Source: Saturnia japonica | Taxonomy: Eukaryota; Arthropoda; Insecta; Lepidoptera; Saturniidae | Length of the DNA stretch: 64,000 nt | Assembly: GCA_033032175.1 (NCBI GenBank) | Contig: CM065309.1 | Location: 20,646,001 to 20,710,000 of the forward strand | Direction of reading: 5' to 3' | In this document: positions 57,901-64,000 of the stretch, one piece after another | Position numbering within the stretch: position 1 is the stretch's first letter | How the letters are laid out: each line of letters begins with the position of its first letter | Program-made: the position numbers and the translations under genes | Notes under the pieces: generated by a model | Databases searched by the model: none | What the model saw: the letters and a program-made list of their open reading frames with translations, nothing else | What the model was told of the DNA's origin: nothing

Positions 57901-58483
57901 CTATTTATAAGATTTTAACATGGCTGAATAAATTTCTATCAACTATAAGTACTAAGAGTTTCAGCTAATGACTAATTAATACCTATTGAAGATAAGTTAT
58001 TATATTCATGAGGGACTCCCAAAAGAGCCATCTTTTTTTGGTTTGAAGGCCCTACTAGTTTTATTATAGGCTCGTTAATTTATTTACAATGACAAATTAT
58101 TTATAAAATAAAATGAAAAATATCAGTGAGACCACATAATTCATAATAATCAAATAACAAATTATTTATCATACCATATTAAAAAATAGCAGTAGAGGAA
58201 TGTGCCATGGCTAACGTATATAATACATACATTCAGTTGAAGGAGTTGATTTCACTAGCGTAGGCATTCGTTCGAGGTACACGCAAAGTTCGAGTTGCGT
58301 CTATGTAAATTGATTATTGAAAACACATTTTTGTATTGGTTAAAAAGCTAATGAAATATATAAGCTAAGTTAAAAAAAAACTAATATTTATTTTATATTT
58401 TCAGAAACAAAATGGTTAACTGCACTGATATTCCAAGTCTAAACTTTACTGTTTGGAAGGATGACACGTGTGATTATCAATAA
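45998..58483 (+). CDS. Gene C: secreted heme-peroxidase-family protein, catalytic residues lost (12 exons)
   Basis: Exons: 45998-46125, 49349-49488, 50084-50248, 50691-50878, 51838-52027, 53013-53201, 53469-53613, 53806-53962, 54879-55052, 55501-55699, 57383-57488, 58405-58483; 619 codons and a stop. Signal peptide MIRKLILLILYLSLSDA, mature start TVYNSYTG. Landmarks: DGSCNNL, TYCCEER, WRYHN at 286-290, NPLWDDDLLFYTARE, YRYFH at 370-374, GRYFGFAPYIKYRDFC, TDRHWYERED and a W-K-D-D-T-C end. Kept: T212/D216/S218 calcium loop, D137, proximal R371/H374. Lost: distal His (S136), distal Gln (E132), catalytic Arg (V271), ester Asp (F135) and ester Glu (G274). All exons are open. Intron 1 holds the minisatellite and a mariner scrap; other introns hold LINE ends. 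Likely secreted, structurally intact and not catalytic. Confidence 0.85.
46163..47170. repeat. 72-bp minisatellite, 14 units, with 288-bp higher-order period
   Basis: Fourteen 72-bp units of the form ACACTTAAATATTCTAAGTA ... TCTGGCCTCATTATTTTG. Units differ mainly at two sites: GGCACATT versus GGCAAATT, and TCTGG versus TCTAG. Units 3-14 run as three rounds of the same four-unit pattern (C/A, A/G, C/G, A/G), a 288-bp higher-order repeat. Because 72 is divisible by 3 and no stop falls in phase, both strands are open for over 330 codons. These are not genes. It lies in intron 1 of gene C, 38 bp after the donor. Confidence 0.95.
47222..47345 (+). repeat. Dispersed repeat R120 with (TA)n, partner of 19020-19150
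   Basis: TTACCTGAGTGCGAAAAAGT, TTTTGAGCGTATGTATATA, a TA tract at about 47267-47289, then TGTCTATTTCTTAGGCACGC and TCTGCATACTAAACGG. A second TA tract follows at about 47401-47424. Confidence 0.65.
48969..49205 (-). pseudogene. Mariner transposase end fragment (intron 1 of gene C)
   Basis: The minus-strand translation begins with RSPDLTLADFFLWGYLK (third catalytic block), passes IPRAMLQRVIENFSSRL, and ends NGAHLQTVVFHK. Only the last third of a transposase remains. It is a different lineage from the mariners at 25 kb but close to the 36-kb type. No matching terminal repeat was identified with confidence. Confidence 0.75.
50440..50610. repeat. Fragment resembling a CR1/Zenon-type LINE 3' UTR (intron 3 of gene C)
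   Basis: GGAATACAACACAAGGTCAT, CAATCTTCTGTGAGTTAGAG and GTAGGTAGTCCTACTGTATT resemble the 3' UTR of CR1/Zenon LINEs seen in many lepidopteran genes. Recognition is from memory; orientation is not certain. Confidence 0.45.
50925..51060 (-). mobile_element. 3' fragment of LINE family L (intron 4 of gene C)
   Basis: GCGACCACCGAGAGATAAGC, AACCCATCGCTGGTCATCGT and TTCATGCTTGCAAGTGTCTC match the family tail. It begins about 45 bp after the exon 4 donor. The less AT-rich stretch that follows, to 51720, could be more retroelement but was not recognised. Confidence 0.6.
52610..52915 (-). mobile_element. RTE-type LINE, carboxy-terminal end (intron 5 of gene C)
   Basis: Open minus-strand frame: KLRGYRLAWYGHVMRRDVSH, GYRHRGRPKKVWVDCVKNDM and VEWKKKACCADPT then a stop. 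This is the classic end of a lepidopteran RTE-like reverse-transcriptase protein. 52190-52380 may be a more decayed relative of the same tail. Confidence 0.85.
54105..54330 (-). mobile_element. 3' end of LINE family M (intron 8 of gene C)
   Basis: Reverse-complement match to 26960-27330: TTTATTGCACAAAAAAAAGT, TCTTCCAAGGGAGCAAGG, GTATATGCAAGGTGTGCATA, AAGTATTCAATTGCTCCAAG and ACGTAGCGAATACTTGAAGG. Truncated just inside the ORF2 end. Confidence 0.8.
54580..54740 (+). mobile_element. 3' fragment of LINE family L (intron 8 of gene C)
   Basis: TCATCGAGTATTTCAAACGT, AACATGAAGAGATATATATA and CTCTCAATGGTCTTTGT match the plus-oriented tail at 3245-3480. It lies about 140 bp before exon 9. Confidence 0.6.
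56146..56239 (+). mobile_element. Short A-tailed retroposon, copy 5 (intron 10 of gene C)
   Basis: CCAAGTCCGGTGAAGCTGTA, AAGCCGCAGCGGCTCTGG, GGGCCTCTAAGGC, AGTGTAGTCAGTT and an A-rich tail. Flanked by a perfect 10-bp repeat TCATACCACG (56133-56142 and 56240-56249). Confidence 0.85.
56465..56720 (+). repeat. Dispersed repeat R260, copy in intron 10 of gene C
   Basis: CAATGTCAGTGTTTTGGAGG, GTCTAAGTTTAATGACAC, ATAAACTTTAGCCATGCCAA, CTGTGCGCGCAATATGC and CTCGCGTACTAATACATA follow the same order as 15225-15480. Confidence 0.8.
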
Positions 58484-58588
58484 TATAAATGAATTATGAA
58501 AGTTGTTGATCATGTAATTTGACACATCGTCGGGGTTAAAAAGTGTGTATTTACACTTACCACAAAAAAGCTCAATTTAATATCTAAT

Positions 58589-58594
58589 AATAAA
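58589..58594 (+). promoter_or_regulatory. Candidate poly(A) signal of gene C
   Basis: AATAAA about 106 bp after the gene C stop codon, in AT-rich sequence. A second AATAAA lies at about 58680. Confidence 0.45.
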
Positions 58595-58599
58595 CTGTT

Positions 58600-59214
58600 A
58601 GATTATTAAATATATTAAAATATTTTAAGCTATTGATTGTTTTAATATTAGCTTTATAGTCTACTAAATCATCAGGTTACAATAAAGTTACACGGAATTA
58701 CAGCACCTTCGACGTATAATCAAAACTTAAAATAAAATTAATTTTGTCTGTAAATTTGTTTTCTTTTGGACACCACCTTTATTTCCATTAGTACTGTATG
58801 TACATATTGTAATGTTGAAGAGATATCAACGACACAGCTATAAAAGTAGAAAGTCATCATGGGTAACATTGTTTCGGTCGGTCAAGGTCGACATCGTTGA
58901 TAGAAATAAGTTTATACAATATAAATTCGTTATAATATAACGAGGATATTAAAATCGGCCACCCTGAAAGAATTACTGCAGAAACAACAGAGATCCATCT
59001 AGCATTATTTTAAGTACCTTTACCTATATCTTTAATAATGGTTGTATTTATTTATATTCAAACATTTATAAAATTTGTTTATTTTATTATAATACTTCTA
59101 GACGCTCGGATCGATCCAGCATCATATCAAGTTTTTTTTTAAATTAAAGATGTACTAAAGCATCAAAGTTTAATTAAAATGAAACAAAAAAAAAAACAAA
59201 TATTCACTATCGAA
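58600..59214. other. Spacer after gene C
   Basis: AT-rich, no exon or repeat partner recognised. No fourth peroxidase-like exon was found here. Confidence 0.4.
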
Positions 59215-59400
59215 CGCACGATACAGTTAGTAAGCACAGAACAATCCAACATCAACGGTTACCATCGAGAGATCGGTTATCCGCCGTTGGTGGTCGCTGT
59301 TACACCGGCTTGCACAATCCTCTCGACAGCTAAATAAATGGCTGATCCCCCAACGCTTTAAATCGACACCAGTAATTTACATTACGCTAACTCGAAAAAG
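59215..59400 (-). mobile_element. 3' fragment of LINE family L
   Basis: GGTTACCATCGAGAGATCGG, TTATCCGCCGTTGGTGGTCG and ACACCGGCTTGCACAATCCT match the minus-oriented tails at 2377 and 20340. Confidence 0.6.
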
Positions 59401-59850
59401 TCAATTTTACACAAGAGGCACACGAAACAAAAAATGTGTCTATCAAATATATGAATTTTTTTTTACTAGCTTACGTCGTCTTAATTTTTATATATTTTAA
59501 AACAGCTTTCGTTCGGCCTCCTGCAAAATGGCGACAAGTATATTTTAGATTAATGTAAAGAAACAAGTGTCTCACGCACTCCCTCCCTCCTTCGTAAACG
59601 CGTCTAAACGTAGCGGCATCGTTAGCGTGATGTTGTACATTGGCTGATTGTAAAAATTACATTTACTTAGCGTTGTTTTAATTTATAAGTTAATTATTTA
59701 TTAGAATTTGTATATAATTTTTTTGAATACTAATTTATGGCCCATACGATATGAGATTTGTTATTATAAACGGAAATTGCCCAAGATTCAAGTTAGCGTA
59801 GTGTAAATTGCTGTGTCGATATGAAATGAGAGTTATTGTAAAAGGATTAT
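59401..59850. other. Spacer before the 59.85-kb transposon
   Basis: Mixed composition with a CTCCCTCCCTCC stretch near 59580. No gene or repeat partner recognised. Confidence 0.35.
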
Positions 59851-60669
59851 ATCGACGGCCCCTAGGTACAAAGCGACATGTCAAAAATGTAATTTTTTTT
59901 ATTACTTAAATGGCTTTATCTCTTCCATGCCCTCATACGTATGTTTTTAATCGTTTAAGAGAACAAGTATATTGGTATCAAAGAATTGATGTCGTTTAAA
60001 CGGTTAACTATACTTTACCCTTTGTACCGCGACTTAAAAAGTGCGCCACATGGCGCGAGCGGAGCTTCGTCAAACTTAACTTCATTTACGGGAGTTTCCC
60101 TAGTAAAACATGTCTATGCGTGTTCGCGCTATAGAATAATATTATGATACAGTCAGGTGGTGTTTTTGATAGTTATTTAGTAATTATTATACTACAATAC
60201 AACAATAGATCAAAATTATTAATGGATATTGCTAACTCTAAGAATACTACTTACTTTATTAGTTTCTAAAGCTCAAGATTTGATTAATTATATCGGTGAA
60301 GCTCATGAAGGTAAGCAGAAATCACAAGTACCTATTTTATACAATAATATACACTTAAAAAGTGCTGATATTGTTTTCATACTTTTTGTAACCTATAAAA
60401 ATAAGATAACAGCGTAAAAGCGGTCATATGAGACAAGTCTCCTTATACGATGATATACCTACTTAGTTATTAATATTTTTATTTCACTAATTCATTAATT
60501 TTTTTTTTTATACACAGTAAATAAAAATATATATTTTCTAATTGATAACGTAGTGTATGAAGTCATGTCATACATGTTTATTTATACGTGTAACCAATTA
60601 GTTTATATACGGACTTGTTATCATTTACCTACTGTCTTGTTGCTAGATTGTTTTTATTTTTTCAGAGGC

Positions 60670-62525
60670 AAGTGTTTGTACAGAAAAGGATAGCTCAATG
60701 GGTTTTGAAGATAAGTTTTTGGAAGCTGCTAGCGTTATAAGACAAGATGTTAAACCACACAGTGAAGGAGAACAAAATGAAGTAGAAAATATATTGTTGC
60801 AAACTGAATTAAATTATATAATTGAGAGTGTGGGAGAAATTTCGGATAATGAAATAGAGCTTTGTACTAAACATGACTCTTTTGTCACTCCAATTTGTGA
60901 TAATGAAACACCACTTTTAACATCGGAAAAATTTATTTTCAATAATGAATCTGGTAATGAATAGATAATTCGCTAGCCTGTGTGCTATCACATTTGAAAT
61001 CTTTTGCTCCAACGCCAATGCCAAGCCCATACACGATGTTTGGAGACATTGATAATGATTGTAACTCTTTCAGCGAAAGAACTGCAATTCTGTCTGATAC
61101 TACCTTAAGATCAAGCCCTTTGGGGTCCAGTGAAATGTCTGATTCATCAACACCACACAGAACAAAAAAAGGCAGTATGTGAAAAAAGCAATAACAAGGA
61201 ACAAAGGTACTATCAAATCTAACTGGCTAGATGTGAAAAGAAAGTTACTTGTCAATTTAGGAAAAGCTCATATATCTCGTTCTGGAAAGCAACAAATGGA
61301 AAAACAAATAAAGGGTCCATGTAAATCCAACTGTCACTTAAAATGTTTCGAAAAGTTCAATATGCTAGCACGCCAAAAACTATTCGAATTATTTTGGAAT
61401 CTGGGGGAACATTCTCATCAGTGGTTTTTTATTGCGAGTCATGTGAAGCAAATAAAAAAAAACCAATAGACTCAGGATTCCAGAAGACTAAATTTTTTAA
61501 GTTTTTTATGCCGCTTTTATCTGATACCGGCAACAAAGAAAAGATGATGGTCTGTAAAACGATGTTCAAAAATACACTTTCTGTAAGTAATAGTTTTATA
61601 CAATCTGCTATCGACAAGTATAATCAAGACGTGAGTATCTGTACAAAAGATTTGAGAGGTTTTCACCAAAATCATCCAACTATTATAAATGCTCCAATGA
61701 AGGACTCTGTAATTTAACACGTCAAAAGTTTTGCACTTATAGAAAGACATTATATCCGAAAGAATTCTAATAAATAGTATTTAGAGGGTGGGTTGACTTT
61801 AAAAAAAAAGTACGATCTGTATATTGTATGTTGTACTGAGCTGAATATAACTGAAAGTAAAGCTACTTCTGTAAGACAATACAAAGATATTGTTAGTAAA
61901 GAATTAAATATTGGTTTCCACGTTCCAAAAAAGGATCAGTGCGACTTATGTCACGCAATGAAAAACACCGCCTTACTATCTGATAATGAAAAGTTAAAGC
62001 ATAAGTCACACATTGATAAGAAAAAACTTGCCAGGGAGTTAAAGAACGTAGATAAAATTGAGGCTCAGTCGAAAACGTATGAAATTTGCACAGCAATATT
62101 TGATTTCCAAAAGATAAATAACACCCCACATGCTGAAATTAGTGTACTTTATTATAAAAGGAAATGGTCAGTATATAATTTTACTGTTTTTGATGCTAGG
62201 TTAAAAGAAGCTGTTTGTTTTATGTGGGATGAAACAGTCGCTAAACGCGGCGCCAATGAAGTGGTAAGTTGTTTATTTTATTTCATTTTAAAAAAAGTTG
62301 AAGCCGGTGTCAAAGTTTTTCGATTCTAGTCAGACAACTGCGCAGGCCAGAATCGCAATCGAATTGTTTTTTTTTATGTACATGTATGTAAGTAACAAAT
62401 ATAAGATAGACGTGTGCCATCGTTTCATAGAAAAGGGACATACTCAAAATGAGGCAGATAGCGTTTATGCGCTTATAGAACGATCAGCAAAAAGCAGAAT
62501 CATTTACATACCTGATGAATGGTAA
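60670..62525 (+). pseudogene. Broken DUF7869-like (RNase H-like) transposon protein
   Basis: In order: an acidic start (60698-60964), then GPCKSNCHLKCFEKF and ELFWNLGEHSHQWFFIASHV near 61305-61440, CKTMFKNTLSVSNSFIQSAI near 61555-61610, a Cys pair in FHVPKKDQCDLC near 61920, SVYNFTVFDARLKEAVCFMW and ETVAKRGANEV near 62165-62260. An SDNCAGQNRNR block follows directly after a stop at 62327, then HRFIEKGHTQNEADSVYALI near 62420-62480. Further in-frame stops lie at 61715 and 61775, with frame changes near 61430 and 62360. I recognise the order Cys-pair / ANE / SDNCAGQ / GHTQNE from a large insect family of presumed transposon origin. A splice acceptor-like TTTTTTCAG precedes 60666. Dead copy. Confidence 0.75.
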
Positions 62526-63748
62526 ACACTGGTACGCTGGGCAAAACAGAATATTGACCTTATACAGTTGTAGAGAAGTAGATCAAGATTTAATTTAGTA
62601 TTTCAAAGAATGGCTAAACACTAAATACTGGCTAAAAGATACGAACTCTTGAGAAAATTATTTGGAATAAAATAAGAGAAGTGAAAATTTAAGGGAACTG
62701 TCCAGACGTTTTAGAATTTAAATATGATTTTTTTGAAGACAGCTATAGAAAACTGAACTGTGGCTATAATTTGAAATTCACAAGAGCAAGAAAGAAGAAA
62801 TATCAAGAAATCATACTAGAAAAGTTATACAAACAGCCAATTGCGATAACTGAAATAAAGTAGAAGGATTTGATTAGTTTGTGTGAAAAAATGATAATTT
62901 TATAAAAACCTTCATCATACTAAAGAAGTTCAGAGTGATGACGAAGATGATTAATAATTAGATTACTTTTATAAACTCATTTACTTTCTTTTTGATTTTT
63001 ATGTTGTTAGTTTAATTAATGAAAAAAGAACATAAATAATAGATAATAAGATTATTCAGTCTGAATGAAGCCGTGATGATGATTATAAGATTAGGTATGT
63101 GTCTTTAGATAATTAAAAGAATAGCTGTTGATTGTTAATCTCTTTCTAGAATGGTTGATTGTAAACCATAAAATATATTGTTATTTTCCATGTTTAGTTC
63201 CTATTTAATTGTGCCTGATTAATAAAGTAGATAAGGTGATTACAAAAGCCTGTTACATATAAATGTATACTTTTTAACTAAAAAAGTTATTTTAATAATA
63301 AAAAATTCTGCTGATTAATATCTTAATTCAGTACATATCTTTATTTACATTCCCCGAAAACAGTCCTACTCTATTATAATATAACGACGTATAAAAAGAT
63401 ATGTATAAATAAGTATATTTTTAACTTTGAAGGGAATCGATCTTATAATATTCAAGTTAAACTTATCATTGTAATAACATAAGTACACGTTTTTAAATAG
63501 ATTTGAATAAATTGTAGTTAATAACGTTGATCTGATGTCTCCAACGTATAAACGGGTAACTTATACTTGACCGAAAGTATTATATTAACTTGACAATGTA
63601 GAAACAGTCATCTATCAGGTTTTTCATGAAAACATGCAAATACATACATATAGTAAATATTATCATAAACTTCAAAAATCTAATAAAATATTGAAGATAA
63701 TTTTCTAGAGTGATTTCAATATTCATTACGCTCTCCTGTAAAACTCCG
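62526..63748. other. 3' interior of the 3.9-kb element
   Basis: AT-rich, with weak coding-like scraps to about 62960. Nothing recognised beyond that. Confidence 0.35.
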
Positions 63749-63788
63749 TTTTTGACATGTCGCTTTGTACGTAGGGACCGTCGATGTA

Positions 63789-64000
63789 CAAGGTGTCCAG
63801 AAAGGGTATCGGGTATTTGTTTTCGCGCCATATTCGAAACGGGGCATCTAAAGGGTGCGGGGAGGGGTTCGTGGCGTCCGCCATTTTGTGGAGTTTTAGT
63901 CACGATGGAACAGTACTCAGGGACGCATCGCGCATTTTGCGTACGAGTGTATTATCGCAATGGTGATTCAATAGTGACTGCTCAACGTCTCTATCGTGCG
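63789..64000 (+). mobile_element. Tc1/mariner element, 5' end, cut by the window edge
   Basis: Begins TA|CAAGGTGTCCAGAAAGG, the same terminal type (GGCCAGAAAG) as the 36-kb element, followed by a short leader and a transposase start. The rest lies outside the window. Confidence 0.7.
63905..64000 (+). CDS. Start of a Tc1/mariner-type transposase (partial)
   Basis: Thirty-two open codons to the window edge, reading MEQYSGTHRAFCVRVYYRNG then DSIVTAQRLYRA. This lines up residue for residue with the transposase start at 37503 (MDRLTGAQRAFCVKHYYKNG) and with the first helix of the DNA-binding region of this family. It is unbroken so far; whether the full gene is intact cannot be judged. Confidence 0.75.
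   Translation, partial: MEQYSGTHRAFCVRVYYRNGDSIVTAQRLYRA

Larger units (their letters stand above)
59851..63785 (+). mobile_element. 3.9-kb TIR element carrying a DUF7869-like pseudogene
   Basis: The first 37 bp (ATCGACGGCCCCTAGGTACA..., 59851-59887) match the reverse complement of 63749-63785 at 35 of 37 positions. The two ends bracket the only coding remains in the region, on the plus strand. Target duplication is not obvious. A Tc1/mariner element begins 3 bp beyond the right end. Confidence 0.75.

Noticed and set aside
60229..60417. Possible signal-peptide exon of a fourth peroxidase-like gene
   Set aside because: Hydrophobic start but no ATG in that frame, no [FV]Y-x2-Y-x-G motif, and no downstream exon 2 with DGSCNNL; it lies inside the TIR element.

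Overview
The window looks like a piece of a lepidopteran (moth or butterfly) nuclear genome. It is AT-rich, its genes are split by AT-rich introns with GT..AG borders, and it is crowded with insect mobile-element remains: mariner/Tc1, Jockey/CR1- and RTE-type LINEs, a tRNA-derived SINE, and dispersed repeats ending in the ATAATATTAGTATAGAT-type tail common in moths and butterflies.

The real gene content is a tandem array of three plus-strand genes of the animal heme peroxidase family: A (4290-15157, 614 codons as read), B (19619-34130, 625 codons) and C (45998-58483, 619 codons). I assembled each from 12 exons that join in frame. All three share the same intron positions and phases (2,1,1,0,1,1,2,0,0,1,2) and nearly the same exon lengths, so they are tandem duplicates. 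Each starts with a signal peptide followed by a [FV]Y-x2-Y-x-G mature end. All three keep the calcium-loop pattern (T-x3-D-x-S plus a partner Asp) and an R-x2-H proximal-histidine motif. The distal catalytic Gln, His and Arg and the heme-ester Asp and Glu are replaced in every copy. They therefore look like secreted pseudoperoxidases. Gene A also has a decayed last exon.

Layout: 1-4.2 kb holds a 157-bp tandem array and LINE scraps. 4.3-15.2 kb is gene A, with a 2.9-kb long-TIR transposon in intron 4. 15.2-19.5 kb is repeats. 19.6-34.1 kb is gene B, with two abutting mariners in intron 4 and a LINE in intron 8. 34.2-45.9 kb is a repeat-rich spacer with a Tc1/mariner element carrying a nested SINE and a LINE cut into three parts. 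46.0-58.5 kb is gene C, with a 72-bp minisatellite of higher-order structure in intron 1. 59.85-63.79 kb is a TIR-bounded element with a dead DUF7869-like gene, abutted by the start of another mariner that runs off the right edge.

No standalone tRNA, rRNA, CRISPR array or prokaryotic operon was seen. All coordinates come from reading the sequence by hand. Splice sites rest on GT/AG, frame and agreement among the three paralogs; family names come from motif memory, not database searches.
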